Positions 1-12,214 of a stretch of DNA of 64,000 bases are shown here, one piece after another; position 1 is the first letter of the stretch; every line of letters starts with the position of its first letter. The DNA lies in contig NC_134096.1 of assembly GCF_000715075.1 (NCBI RefSeq), positions 61,947,854 through 62,011,853 on the forward strand, written 5' to 3'. The position numbers were made by a program, and so were the translations under genes. Source of the stretch: Nicotiana tabacum. Its lineage: Eukaryota; Streptophyta; Magnoliopsida; Solanales; Solanaceae. The notes below the pieces were generated by a model, which saw nothing but the letters and a program-made list of their open reading frames with translations, did no database searches and was not told where the DNA came from.

Positions 1-2535
1 TGGAGAAACATAACTCATTATATTAGTGCATGCATGGTAAATCAATAAGTCGATTTCAATGGCACACGTGCCCAATTCCTTTTCTTAAGGTTCATTGTCA
101 TTTACCAAAGGACATCTCCCTTCCATCTCATTATTCACTCCCTTGACCCCTTGAGGTCATTATCTAGGTTCATGACTTTTGGGGACTTAAAAATCAAAGT
201 CATTTACATATATTATTTCAGAAGCATGCAACTATAGTTGAAACCATTGGTACATACAACACTTCGAAATTCTCATTTAGGCAACGATCACATTTCATGT
301 TCATACTATCACTTACTTGTGCTTGCCATGGGTGATCATAGAACATCAAGAGCATTTAGAACATTTAAGAACATCATAGCCTTTACTCGCAATAATGTAG
401 GGTCTTATAACACATTGAAAACAAAAGTACAAATACGTACATCTCATAACCTTTCACACCCTATGTCACGTAATCCGTACATTCAACCACTTACAACATT
501 ATTATTTTATTGGCTCTCTTGGCCATACATATAATTTTTCTTTCATGGCACAATGACCGTATTTCATATTCCACGCTTTCATATCTTTCCTTTCATGGAT
601 CATCATCCTAAATATCAACATATACAATATCCCGAAAATCACAACTTTAGGTTCATTAGTAATAAAGACTTTAAACACAATGGATTTCTTCTTGAATTAC
701 CTTTTCCCAAAAAGTACAATACATAATTTCCACTCACGAATATGTAAGAATGCAAAACACATTGAAAATACTCATTAAACATAGCATTAGCTAAAACTAC
801 CACATATGGGCATCATTTGAGTTCATAAGCTTTTAGGCAATTCTATTTTCCAAGTCAATTTTTGAATAGTTGAATCAAAGCTCATTTCATAATCTTTCTT
901 ACATCATCTCATTTCATGGGCACCATTGGCCACAATTATAACTTTCACTCTTGGCATGTTGGCCACACTTTATATCCCCAATTCACTTATTTCACTTCCA
1001 AACATCTTAATAGGTTATCAACAATAAGACATTCCCAATCAATACTTTAGGTACACATATGAGCAATTAAGAGTCTTAAGCATATTGAGTTTTCTCGCAC
1101 AATTCGACATCATAACCTTCATTTGAAACACCACTCAAATACATAATATTTTAATACACATATGTTTCTTGAACACATTCCCAAAAGATAACATAATGTG
1201 ATAGGAACATTTAGAACACGTTTTGAATACATAATTCTCGACACTTTGCTTATTTGGGACATTCAAATTTATTGGGAACAACCCGGAATATAGAATAAGT
1301 AACTTGAGATATCCATACTTGAAACTTACGGGAACATCATTGAATTCAATTCTAAGAAGGAAGTTTAGCCAACATACCTCGCTTTGAGCTTTCCTTAAAT
1401 TACTACAATGTTCCGAAAATTCTAGAAATCTCAATCTATTTTGATACATAACAAAATCAAACCATTATTAGGAAGATATTCATGATCTCAGCTCATTTGA
1501 GCATTTTATCAAACACTAGGTGTGCAAATTTAACTATAAGGTTCTTCTACAAGATTTCCTTCATTCCACAACTCAATTTTTACTTATTTAAGCTCAACAA
1601 TCTCCCCACAAAATTTATTGGTACATATATGTATACATAATACTTTCACACCCAAGAATAATACCTCTCATGGTCTACTTTTAATCAAAATCCTGAAATC
1701 TAGGGCTAGGGAGTTGAATCATACCTATTAGATGAAGATCTTGTGAAATCTTCAAGCCTTGAGCAAGAATTGATGAATAAAATAGCTAGGTCTTCTCTTT
1801 CTCTCTCTAAGATACTCTCTCCTCTCTCTAAAAAATCACATTTTACCTTCTAAAATGAACCCCTAAGGCCTTATATCAAAATTGGATCAGATATGAAAAT
1901 TTCCAAAAATGACCCCCGAAGTCAATTATGTGGTACAATTGTGCTATAGTATAATCTTTTTGTGGGAAAAAGAATTGCAGCATAATCAATTATGCGATAA
2001 TATAATTGCAGAATAATCAATTATGCGGCAGAATAATGAATTATGCGACAGCATAATTGCAGCATAATAGTTTGTCCGTCTTTGCTCCACTTTGCGATGC
2101 TTATGCGGTCCGCGGAACCGTTTTGAGGTCGCGAAATTGATCGCAGATCCAACCTTTGGTAATTTGTTCATAACTTCTTGTAGGAGTGTCCAAATGATAA
2201 ACGGTTTGAAGCATTAGAAACTAGATAGATAGAAATTTCTTTTCATAGGTAATATACCATATAACTCTTCATATCAATAGAGGTATGCTCGTTTGAAGTT
2301 AGGTCTTGTGTGAAATCACTTGAAACCTTAGTCTATCATAAAATTTTGAACTTGCCTTAGCCTTAGGGCTCTTCTTAGACCATAAACCATTCTTAGTGCA
2401 CCTCATACATATATTATCATGATAAATTGATATCACTTATATAATAGTCCTTGTCTGCACAAAAAATAATATAATTAGCGCACATTAAATTTCTTAATAA
2501 CGCTTAAGTACTTTGAAATTTTTTGAGGTGTTACA
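1..2535 (-). repeat. Ty3/gypsy LTR, minus strand, runs off the left edge
   Basis: Read on the minus strand, this begins TGTAACACCTC at 2535, an LTR-type start. Its interior (about 1700-2330) matches the LTR at 51733-54775 in reverse complement, for example the stretch around 2180-2260 against 52270-52370 and the stretch around 1740-1800 against 52690-52740. It abuts gag sequence of element A directly at 2536, so it looks like an insertion into that gag. The other end lies outside the window, so I cannot tell solo LTR from full element, and no TSD can be checked. It holds no convincing gene; the short ORFs inside are chance. The assignment to a chromovirus (Tekay-like) family is by LTR resemblance and is an inference. 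Confidence 0.6.
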
Positions 2536-3060
2536 GCTATAGTTAGAGAGTGAGTCCGCAGATTCATCGAAGGGCTCTATTATGATTTTAAAATATGTAT
2601 GGCTCGAGAGTTGTAGCCTGATATTCCATTTCAGCAAGTAGTGGAGATTTCCAGTATGTTAGAACGTGTTCGAAGTGAGGAAAGGGAGTATAAAGATGCC
2701 AAAAGGTCTCGAAACTCTGGAGGATTCAGTGGATTCTACTCTGAAGCTATGACTTATCATGGCGGAGGCTCGGTCAGTCGGTCAGCCCAGTCCGTAATTC
2801 AGAATACTCGTAGTGCTCCAGCTAGTACTTTTAGTTCACCATCAGTACATGGTTCTTACAGTCGTTATTTCAGTTATCTAGCACAGACTCAGTATGAGCA
2901 TCCAAACCTGCAAAGAGGTTGTTATCAGTGTGGTGATACTGGGCACATCATGAGAGATTGTCCCAGATTTGGGAGAGGCAAATTTCATCAGAATACTCCG
3001 GCTACAAGCTTTATTCCAGTTAATATTCCACACGCACAACCAGTTAGGGGTGGAGAATAG
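2536..3060 (+). pseudogene. gag C-terminal part of element A (CCHC nucleocapsid)
   Basis: An open frame runs from 2641 to 3060 (about 139 codons); homologous sequence continues upstream to 2536 but with a stop. The end of the capsid region is followed by a Ser/Gly/Tyr-rich linker and a zinc knuckle of form C-x2-C-x4-H-x4-C (Cys94, Cys97, His102, Cys107 of the open part, bases 2920-2961). In chromoviruses Gag forms the particle and the knuckle binds the RNA. The first ATG here is not the native start; the N-terminal two thirds is missing. A related, more decayed copy lies at 55900-56460. Confidence 0.8.
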
Positions 3061-3440
3061 GTGGGTAGAGGGCGCCTTAGAGGGAGAGGCCCAACCCGTT
3101 GGTATAATTGCTATGATATGGCCGAGGCTGCTACATCAAATTATGTCATTATAGGTACGATCCCAATTGTTATAAAGGAATATTTTCCTTAGTTTGATTT
3201 GGTTCTGAGTATCGAGGCGAGTCCTCCTATTATGTTCCACTTATGGGTGAGCTTCGTAATTCTGTAACCTACTTATGTGTTTACCCATATTGGGAGATTT
3301 TATTGCGATAGCCGTGCCTATCATTTTGTTTGTACATTATTGAGGACTGTGAGTCCAAAAATGATTTTTTGTTACTTACTACAGTGAGTTTGAGGTGATT
3401 TTGGGATAATTGATTATAATTTTATGAATTATATGCCCTA
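3061..3440 (+). pseudogene. decayed aspartic protease region of element A
   Basis: After the gag stop, reading across frames gives a Gly/Arg-rich linker and then FDLGS, SSYY, YLCVYP and a run ending LLLTTVS, in the order expected for the gypsy retropepsin (active site FD-S/T/P-G-S, then the SSYF and VYVSTPVG segments). Several frameshifts and stops break it, and the active-site triplet is altered. The matching stretch of element B is at about 56560-56780. Support is by motif order only. Confidence 0.45.
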
Positions 3441-4274
3441 CCAGTATGAGGGTTCTTTATGGGTTTGTGAGATTGTTTCATAGAATTTATTAAAAAGAAG
3501 AAAGAAAAGATATGAAAACTTTCAATTTGGCACAATGTGCAAAGTACTTGTGATTCAGAGTTGAGGACGAGATCCTCGCATTTTAATGTGATGTGAAATA
3601 TTTAAACCGGGCTATAAGTCACGGTGGAAGTTATATAAGGACGCGATCCTTGTGATGAAAATTTATGTATTTTAAATTCTCCCTTTGTGAAATTTAAATT
3701 GTACTATAGTACTAATAGGGAGTCATGCCTGTTAGGCTTAACTGATAATCCTTCTGTGTGATTCTGTGCATATTTAGCGATATTGGTGCTGTAACTATTG
3801 AGTTTTAGCCACGAGGTGTGGGCCCAGGTGGCGTTAAATGTGACTCGTTAATTCGGGTAAATGATTATGAGGTCTTCATGCCTCGCGATTTGCTGTCAGT
3901 ATTGTGAAAATTTGAATGGAGGGTTTGATTAATTTGAGGTTAATTTAGGATGCTGGAATTAAATTATGAACAACTGTTATGACTAGAGATATGTTGGGCA
4001 TACGTATTATGTGTGCATAGGCACGAGTTGCTACAGCCTTTTGAGATTAATACCGTGTGTTGATGTGAAAATTAGGTCTTTTGAAAATATTTGGAGTGTA
4101 AGAAATTAGTTTTACAGTATATAAAAGAAATAATCTCAATTGATATGGTGTTGTCGGACCTATGTTAAATTTGCGGTGACGTAGCATCACCCGCGAGTAA
4201 GTGTGTAAGGATACACTCAGTAATTGAATGTCCTCGGAATAATTCTTGACACGTTCGAGGACGAACGTATGTTT
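3441..4274 (+). other. non-coding internal stretch of element A
   Basis: There is no usable ORF. Part of it (about 3520-3960) resembles 56880-57250 in element B, including a phrase around a-g-t-c-a-t-g-c-c-t-g-t-t-a-g-g-c-t-t-a. It ends in the stretch with ttcgaggacgaacgta that precedes the purine tract, also found in reverse at 38555-38575. Confidence 0.5.
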
Positions 4275-4287
4275 AAGAGGGGGAGAA
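4275..4287 (+). promoter_or_regulatory. polypurine tract of element A
   Basis: The run aagagggggagaa lies immediately before the LTR start TGTAATGACCC. A purine run at the 3' LTR border is the plus-strand primer site of LTR retrotransposons. The same sequence in reverse borders the 3' LTR at 38537-38551. Confidence 0.85.
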
Positions 4288-6523
4288 TGTAATGACCCGA
4301 CTTGTCGTTTTGAGAATTAATGTTCTGTTCAGAGACTTAAGGTCCCAAGCAACTTCGTAATATGTAGCATGACCCGCGTGTGTGGTCGAGTTTGATTTTC
4401 GGAAGATTCGAAATTTAATTGAAAGAACAATTCTTATTTTTGAAGCTTAAATGAAAAGAGTTGACCAGAGTTTGAGTTTTGAGCAAACGAATCTGGAATG
4501 GAGTTTTGATGATGTCAATAGCTTCATATGGCGATTTCGGACTTAGGCGTATATCCGGATTTGGAATTGGAAGTCCGTAGGAAAATGCAGCACATTTCGG
4601 CGAAAATTTAGAAAATGAAGTTCTTGAAATATTCATAAACTCGATCGTAAGTCGATTGGTTGATAATGAGGTCAAATTTAGATTTCGAAAGTTGGAACAG
4701 TTCCATTATATCGATTATGACTCGTGTGCAAAATTTAAAGTCATTCCGGATTAATTTGATACATTTCGGCACAAATTATAGGAGTTGGAAGATTTGAAAA
4801 CTCATAATTCGATTCGATGCGCGATTCGCAATTTCGGCGTTGTTTGACGTGGTTTGAAGCCTCGACTAAGTTCGTATTGTATGTTGGGATGTGCTGACAT
4901 AATTGGTTAAGGTCACGAGGGCCTTGGATGGATTCCGCATGGTTAACAGATCAATTTGGACTTGAAGAAAAGTGCTGGAAAAATGGGCAGCAGCTGGTGG
5001 AATCGCTTCTGCGATGCCTTGGTCGCAGAAGCATGAAGCTCATCGCAAAAGCAACTGGGAGTGTACTGGGCAGAGGTCACAGGTGCGAAGCAATTCCCGC
5101 ACATTCGTGATAGAAAGCGGGAAATGAAGGCGCAGAAGCGGAAGGCATCGCAAATGCGCACTGGACATCGCATAAGCGATAAGTGCAGATGCAGCATTCT
5201 GTCCACAGGTGCGAGCTTGGGCTGGGCAGTGAGGATCACAAATGCGTTTTTTGTCTCACAAAAGCGAGACCGCAGATGCGGCATATTCGTCTGCAGAAGC
5301 GAAAATAGACAGAAACATAAAGGGTCAAAAATCAGTCATTTCTTCATTTTCGATTGGAATTTTTGGAGCTCGGTTCTTGGGTGATTTTAAGGAATTCTTC
5401 ATGACTTTGACTGGGGTAAGTATTCTACATCTGAAAGTGATTATATTTCATGAATATGTGGTTATATTCATCGCTTAATTCGAGTTTTAATGGAGCCAAT
5501 TGGAATTTTTGTAAAACTTTTCAAAAACGAAAATTCAAAATTTAGAAGACGATTTGTTATTGTAATTTGATAAAATTGGTATGGTAGGACTTGTATCAGA
5601 ATGGATATTCGAATTTCATGAAAAATTTGTCATGTTCCTAGAGGCGGCCCCCGCGTTGACTTATGGTGGACTTTTTAATGTAAAATTTTAAGTCGATCTT
5701 TTATTATCCGAAATTATTTTCGATGAATTTTAATGAAGTTATACAATTAATTTGGATAGATTTGAGCTGTCTGGAGGTCAATTCAAGAAAGAAGGTTATT
5801 TTGGAATATCGACCTAACTTCAAAGAGGTAAGTATCTTTCCTAACCTTGAGTGAGAGAATTACCTCTTAGACATTGAGTTGTATGTGCCATTTGTGTAAT
5901 GTGAAGGCCGTATACGCGAGGTGACAAGTACGTACTCGGGCTTATATGTGAAAATTTTATTGGTTTAAAGTCGTAGGCATTTTTAAGTATTAAATTAAAA
6001 ATCGTTGGCATTTATTAAATCCTCATTTGTCATGCCTCGATCTTTGGTTGTCGAATTTGTTTTATATGATAATTTGGTGTGATTGCTACCTTGAATTGTT
6101 ATGTGAATTCTGTGTGCTTGTTGAGTTGACATCTGCTGGAATATAAACTTAGAATAAATCCGTTGCGGCATGCAGCCCAATCCAACAATATAATTTTTCA
6201 ATTTAATTTTATTGCGGTGTGCAACCCGCTCCAACAATATAAACTTGAAATAAAATCTGTTGCGGTGCGCAACCCGATCCAACAATATAATTTAATAACT
6301 CTTAAATGTAAAACATATTCCAATTTTGAGATGGTATTTAGACATCGTTATCATTTGGTTTGTTTACTTTAATTCAGACATTTTTCCAACTGTTTGGTTT
6401 CTTTACTATTTAATTTAAATGAATTGTTAAAAATGGTTAAAATTATTCTAACGTTGGCTTGCCTAACAAGTGAAATGTTAGGTGCCATCACGATTTCGAA
6501 TGTGAAAATTTCGGGTCGTGAAA
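4288..6523 (+). repeat. 3' LTR of element A (about 2.2 kb)
   Basis: It starts TGTAATGACCCGAC right after the purine tract and ends near GGGTCGTGAAA (TGACA in better copies). It aligns by eye with 57563-60185 over most of its length, including the gcgaggtgacaagtacgtactcgg stretch near 5920. It carries a block rich in gcaga/gcgaa motifs at about 4985-5300 and a repeat array at about 6160-6290. The exact 3' border is uncertain by a few bases and no TSD can be assigned. Confidence 0.75.
6160..6292 (-). repeat. three-copy array of a TTGCGGYRYGC-AACCC-type unit
   Basis: Three copies of a unit containing gttgcggtgcgcaacccgat and ccaacaatataa occur inside the 3' LTR of element A. Its reverse complement (ggatcgggttgcacgccgcaac) is the unit of the array at 53698-54070, which sits in an LTR of the same strand. 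The orientation is therefore opposite relative to the host LTR. Confidence 0.7.
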
Positions 6524-6801
6524 CAACGTTTGGAAACTTAAGTGTTGTCCCTAGTAATAGTACAAGTGATGTAATGCCACCTTAGTAGTTTATTATTATT
6601 AATATAAATATCCGTTTCTAAACAAAAAATATTTGTGCACAATTTATATTTTATTTAATGAAAAAAATATTTTTTTTATTACACAATCTTTGGCATTACT
6701 GTCACTATTGGAAATAACAACTAATATAATTGATCTAAATAAGAGATAAAATTATCTATTATTGTATGCTTTTCTTCATGTCTGACATGAAACAAGAAAT
6801 C
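6524..6801. other. short unannotated stretch between two LTRs
   Basis: AT-rich, no coding potential seen. It separates element A from the solo LTR that starts at 6802 and is probably older host or repeat DNA. Confidence 0.4.
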
Positions 6802-7415
6802 TGTCACAACCCGGGATCCTAACCTCGGGGTTGTGATGGTGCCTAATATCTACTTGCTAGGCAAGCCAACGATAGATAATCAATTAATCATTTTAACAAT
6901 TCAAACAAAATAACAACAATTATTAATGATGGGTGAAACTGAAATACATATAAAATAAATCCAAATATTCACACGGTCTAGTCTAATCCCATAAATTTGG
7001 AGTCACGAGTACATGAGCAACTATAATATTATAAAGTATGATCTGAACAAAATTTAACTGTTTGAAATGAAATAAACAGTAAAGATAGAATAGATGGGGA
7101 CTTTAGGGACTGCGAACGCCAGCAACTCTACCTCAAGTCTCCGATGTAGATATGATCCGAGCAGAAGCACCGCTAGATAATTGCTTACCAATTAGAATTG
7201 CTTACCAATGAATTTGGGAAGAAACAATTCTTCAAAAATTACCTCTAGAGTGTTTGGAGTTGAGAAATGGTGTAAAATGAACCAAGCCTTGATTTTTCCC
7301 TCTTTTAACCAGTTACAGATGTTGCATTTGCGAACAATTTGTGATGCCCGCAAATGCGAGACACTGGTCGCAAAAGCGAACAGTTTATCAGGGGTACAAA
7401 TATCGCAAATGTAAC

Positions 7416-7563
7416 TGTGAGAAGGCACGGGAGAAAATATGTTATTGATATATATTGAATGAGTGAATAATACAACACAAGAGCCTTATTTATAGCTATA
7501 CTATACAAGGACATACTACTCCTCTACCAATGTGGGACACTATGTACATGCTGTAACTTAACA
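7416..7563 (-). repeat. 3' LTR of the copia element
   Basis: 148 bp, TG...CA ends, directly next to the purine tract at 7564-7577. It contains a TATA-like motif CTATAAATA on the minus strand around 7488-7496. Confidence 0.95.
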
Positions 7564-7577
7564 CTCCCCCTCAAGCC
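7564..7577 (-). promoter_or_regulatory. polypurine tract of the copia element
   Basis: GGCTTGAGGGGGAG on the minus strand, directly upstream of the 3' LTR; expected plus-strand primer site. Confidence 0.9.
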
Positions 7578-7619
7578 GGTGCATACAAATCATATGTACC
7601 GAGCTTGTTACATATATAA

Positions 7620-9560
7620 CTAATACGAGGACCAGTGAGAGACTTGGGTAAAAATATCTGCAAGTTGATCATTTGACCTCACAAACTTTGTAGCAATCTC
7701 TCCTGAAAGTATCTTTTCTCTGACGAAGTGACAATCAATCTCAATGTGTTTAGTTCTCTCATGGAACACCGGATTTGATGCAATATGAAGGGCAGCTTGA
7801 TTATCGCACACAAGTTCCATCCGACTGATTTCACCAAATTTCAACTCCTTGAGCAATTGTTTGGTCCAGACTAGCTCACATGTTGCCATAGCCATTGCTC
7901 GATATTCTGCTTCTGCACTAGACCGAGCAACTACATTCTGTTTCTTGCTCTTCCAGGACACCAAATTTCCTCCTACTAAAACACAATATCCAGACGTAGA
8001 ACGTCTATCAGAAGGTGATCCTGCCCAATCAGCATCTGAGTATCCAATGATCTGCTCATGACCTCGATCCTCAAAGAGTAACCCTTTGCCTGGAGCCGAT
8101 TTTATATATCGAATAATGCGGACAACTGCATCCCAATGACTATCACAGGGAGAACTCATAAACTGACTTACAACACTCACAGGATAGGAAATGTCTGGTC
8201 TAGTTACTGTGAGATAATTTAATTTTCCAACCAGCCGCCTATAGCTTGCAGGATCGCTAAGCGGCTCCCCCTGTCCTGGCATAAGTTTAGAATTCGGATC
8301 CATCGGAGTGTCAACAGGTCTGCAACCTATCATCCCCGTCTCCTCAAGAATATCTAAAGCATATTTTCTTTGAGAAATAACAATACCTGAGCTAGACTGG
8401 GCAACCTCAATACCCAGAAAGTACTTCAATCTGCCTAGATCCTTAGTTTGGAAGTGCTGGAAGAGATGCTGCTTCAGATTGGTAATACCATCCTGATCAT
8501 TGCCAGTAATAACAATATCATCAACATAGACTACCAGATAAATACAGAGACTTGAAGCAGAGTGCCGATAAAACACAGAGTGATCAGCTTCACTACGAAT
8601 CATGCCAAACTCCTGGATAACCGCGCTGAACTTACCAAACCAGGCTCGAGGAGACTGCTTTAGACCATAAAGTGACCGACGCAAGCGACATACAAGGCCA
8701 CGAGACTCCCCCTGAGCAACAAAACCAGGTGGTTGCTCCATATAAACCTCATCCTCAAGATCACCGTGAAGAAAGGCATTTTTAATGTCCAGCTGATAGA
8801 GAGGCCAATGACGAACCGCAGCCATGGATAGAAAAATGCGGACTGAAGCCACTTTAGCCACGGGAGAGAAGGTATCACTGTAATCGAGCCCAAATATCTG
8901 AGTATATCCTTTGGCAACAAGACGGGCCTTAAGTCGATCAATCTGTCCATCGGGACCAACTTTGACTGCATAAACCCAACGACAACCAACAGTAGATTTA
9001 CCTGAGGGAAGAGGAACAAGCTCCCAAGTACCACTTGTATGTAAAGCAGACATCTCGTCACTCATAGCATGTCGCCATCCTGGATGAGACAACGCTTCAC
9101 CTGTAGACTTAGGGATGGAAACCGAGGACAAAGAAGATATAAAAGCATAATGGGGAGATGACAGGCGATGATAGCTCAAACCGACATAATGAGGATTAGG
9201 GTTAAGTGTGGTCCGTATACCTTTCCGAAGTGCAATCGGTGTACTAGGAGCAGGATCCGCAGCAGGAGCAGGGTCAGGTGCAGGACGAGAACCAGTTGGG
9301 CCTGATGGAGGATGCAAACGACGATGATAAGTCAAGAGTGGTGTTCCTGTGGCCGGGGAACTAGGGGGAACAACACTAGACTCCTCTGTGGTCGAAGGTG
9401 GAGGAGGAGCTATAGTGAACTCCTCAAAGGTCGGTATAGGTAAGACCTCAGATATATCATGGTGGTCAGCAGAGGTAAAGAAAGGTTTAGACTCAAAAAA
9501 TGTGACGTCAGCTGACATAAGGTACCTACGAAGATCTGGAGAATAACAACGATATCCCTT
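7620..9560 (-). pseudogene. copia pol, C-terminal part: RT and RNase H
   Basis: An open frame of about 630 codons. The RT core shows [19 protein letters not shown], the [11 protein letters not shown] segment and the catalytic YVDDIVITG. RNase H follows with [29 protein letters not shown] and the [12 protein letters not shown] tail. It is in frame with the integrase part upstream and separated from it only by a TAG at 9563-9561. The C-terminus is altered after LADIFTQ: a frameshift replaces the usual end. The family reads Gag-Pol as a single polyprotein, so the stop in the middle of pol should abolish RT in this copy. Confidence 0.93.
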
Positions 9561-10552
9561 CTAAACACGAGAATAACCAAGGAAGACACACTTGAGAGCA
9601 CTGGGAGCTAACTTATCTTTCCCAGGGGCTAAGTTATGAACAAAACACGTGCTCCCAAAAACACGAGGTGGAAGAGAGTACAAGGGTGACTGGGGAAACA
9701 ATACTGAATGAGGAATCTGATTCTTGATAGGAGATGAAGGCATCCGATTAATCAAATAACAAGCTGTGAGAACTGCATCGCCCCAAAAACGCAACGGAAC
9801 ACGAGATTCAATTAGAAGTGTGCGAGCAGTCTCAATAAGGTGCCTATTCTTTCTCTCAGCAATCCCATTTTGTTGAGGGGTATAAGGACAAGATGTCTGA
9901 TGAATAATTCCCTGAGAAGTCATAAACTGCTGAAATTGAGAAGATAAATATTCTAAGGCATTATCACTGCGAAAAATGCGAATAGAAACACCAAATTGGT
10001 TTTTGATTTCAGCACAGAAACTCTGGAATATAGAAAATAACTCAGAACGATCTTTCATTAAGAAAAGCCAAGTACATCTTGAATAATCATCAATGAAACT
10101 GACAAAGTAGCGAAACCCCAAGGATGAACTGACTCTACTAGGACCCCATATATCAGAATGAACTAAGGAAAAGATAGACTCTGCATGACTCTCAACACTA
10201 CGTGAAAAGGAGGCTCGGGTATGTTTCCCAAGTTGACACGACTCACAATCTAATGTAGACAAACTAGATAAACTAGGCACCATCTTCTGAAGTTTGGATA
10301 AACTCGGATGTCCTAAACGTCTGTGGATTAGATCTGGAGGATCTGTAACAAGACATGTTGTGGAAGGACTGAGTGAGTTAAGGTAGTAAAGGCCTTCTGA
10401 TTCACGTCCGGTACCAATTGTCTGTCCCGTACTGCGGTCCTGCATAATAAAAGAATCGTCAATAAAATATATACCACAATGGAGGGCACGAGTCAAACGA
10501 CTAACAGATGCAAGACTAAAAGGACAGCCAGGGACATAAAGAACGGATCTAG
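9561..10552 (-). pseudogene. copia pol, integrase part
   Basis: Shows the HHCC zinc finger (HRRLGHPS then CESCQLGKH), the three catalytic-core acidic sites in the contexts VHSDIWGP, FRSDNALEY and QQNGIAERKNR, and the GYSR segment that leads into the linker. The integrase inserts the cDNA. A frameshift near 10550 separates it from gag-protease (open frames ending at 10493 and starting at 10496 are in different phases), and TAG at 9563-9561 closes it. Confidence 0.92.
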
Positions 10553-11728
10553 GGTGATAGAAGACAAGGGATTAGCTTGTCCAACTCCTTTTGCCTTAGT
10601 TTGACATCCATTGGCTAAAGTAACAGTGGGAAGAGACTGTGAATATACAATATTTAACAAAAGTGATATATTACCAGAGATGTGATCAGAAGTGCCGGAG
10701 TCCATGACCCATGGGCCAAGAGTGCTAGACTGGGAAACACAAGCAAAAGAATTACCAGAAAAGGAAGTATCAGTCTGAGCAACTGAGGCTACTTGTGGAG
10801 ATGTCTGCTTACTTGCTCGATACTGAAGGAGCTCATTATATTCTTCTTTAGATAAAGAAAATCCTTGGTTACCTGGAGTCTCGGTCTGAGCAATGTAAGC
10901 ATTTTTGGGTGGACGACCATGTAAGGAATAACATATTTCACGAGTGTGTCCGAGTTTGTGACAATAAGAACACTTGGGTCTAGATCTTCCAAAACGACCT
11001 CCTCCTCGTCTATGCTCCATAGTTTGAGATGCCCGAACATCCATTGTCTGGGATGCAAGAACAGAGGAATCAAGTATCTGTGATGAGATCACTGGTGGAC
11101 TTGGTGCTGCAGCAAGGCGGAGTAATCGAGAGAATAATTCATCAACTGTCGGGACAGACGGACTAGCCAAAATCTGGTCGCGTACTGAATCAAGATCATT
11201 AGGAAGTCCAGCGAGGGTAAGAACGAGAAACATCTTCTGTCGCTGCTCTTGTTGTTTTTCCACACTAGCCGAAACTGGCATCAACTTCTCAAATTCCTCC
11301 ATGACTGCCTGTACTTGACCTAAGTAAGTAGACATATCCAATTCCTACTTCTTTAAGTTTGTCATCCGTGAAATCACATCATAGAAGCGAGATATGTCAT
11401 TAGTGTATAAGGTGCGTGCCTTTGCCCAAACCAAATAACATGTCTGGAATGGACGAAACAAGGGCATCAACTTGGAATCAATAGATCGCCACAAGATGCT
11501 ACATAACTGAGCATCGATTTTTGCCCAAAGTGCTATTGCCTTTTCATCTCCATCGCTAGACTGTTTGATTAGATGATCTTGAACACCTTGACCTCTACAC
11601 CATAACTCGACAGATGAAGCCCAAGCTAAGTAGTTTGAACCTCCCATTAGAGGTTCTGAGGTAATAATAGCACTAGAGTTTCCAGAATTCATGTTTCTAG
11701 ACCCAAAAGCATCAAATCCCAAAGACAT
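10493..11728 (-). pseudogene. copia gag and protease
   Basis: The start is chosen at the ATG at 11728 because it gives the usual copia Gag N-terminus with a GGSNYLAWA-like segment (UBN2/retrotrans_gag family). A TAG at 11347-11345 interrupts gag in frame; reading continues without a shift into the rest of gag. The nucleocapsid knuckle CSYCHKLGHTREIC (C-x2-C-x4-H-x4-C) and the protease site VMDSGTSDHI follow. A frameshift near 10550 ends the frame before the integrase. Confidence 0.92.
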
Positions 11729-12050
11729 TGTTGCAAATTATTACCAAATAGGAGAAAGAATCAACTGTAATCTGCTGAAACAGTGTACGAAAACACAGAA
11801 ACAGAATACTGAAAACTGTAGCTGCCGGAATAGTACTGTAGCTACCGGAATAGTACTGTAGCTGCCGGAATAGTACTGTGGTTTGGTCGCCGGACAGTGA
11901 CGACTCTTGTGGTAGTGTTGGATTTTGCACAACACTGACTGAGATAAAACAGACGCAAACAGCCTTAAAAAGTCGCCGGAAAAAGACTTCCGGTGACTAA
12001 TTTCTCTTCCCGGAATCGCTGGAATTTATGCACAGCGATAAATCTCTCAC

Positions 12051-12066
12051 AATTGCTCTGATACCA
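12051..12066 (-). promoter_or_regulatory. primer-binding site of the copia element
   Basis: TGGTATCAGAGCAATT on the minus strand, directly after the 5' LTR; complementary to the 3' end of plant initiator tRNA-Met. Confidence 0.93.
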
Positions 12067-12214
12067 TGTGAGAAGGCACGGGAGAAAATATGTTATTGAT
12101 ATATATTGAATGAATGAATAATACAACACAAGAGCCTTATTTATAGCTATACTATACAAGGACATACTACTCCTCTACCAATGTGGGACACTATGTACAT
12201 GCTGTAACTTAACA
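12067..12214 (-). repeat. 5' LTR of the copia element
   Basis: 148 bp, matching 7416-7563 except for one visible base (gaatgaatg against gaatgagtg). Followed by TSD gtaac. Confidence 0.95.

Larger units (their letters stand above)
2536..6523 (+). mobile_element. Ty3/gypsy element A, 5'-truncated, non-autonomous remnant
   Basis: Order seen on the plus strand: gag remnant with CCHC knuckle, protease remnant, about 0.85 kb without coding potential, purine tract, 3' LTR. Reverse transcriptase, RNase H and integrase are absent, so the copy cannot be autonomous. The 5' part is cut off by the minus-strand LTR ending at 2535. The same order (gag, protease remnant, similar non-coding stretch) recurs at about 55900-57300 in element B, so the loss of pol may be shared by a subfamily. 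Chromovirus (Tekay/Del-like) affiliation is inferred from the gag knuckle and the LTR ends. Confidence 0.75.
7416..12214 (-). mobile_element. complete but mutated Ty1/copia retrotransposon (4.8 kb)
   Basis: Two 148-bp LTRs (7416-7563 and 12067-12214) begin TGTTAAG and end TCTCACA on the minus strand. The target-site duplication gtaac is perfect (7411-7415, 12215-12219). The initiator-Met tRNA primer site TGGTATCAGAGCAATT (12051-12066) and purine tract (7564-7577) are in place. Domain order gag, protease, integrase, RT, RNase H is that of copia. By eye the LTRs differ at one base, so the insertion is recent. Short LTRs and size suggest the Ale/Retrofit type, an inference. It sits inside the solo LTR 6802-13008. 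Confidence 0.95.

Noticed and set aside
238..534. 98-codon ORF on the plus strand in the left LTR
   Set aside because: No recognisable motif, lies inside an LTR; chance ORF.
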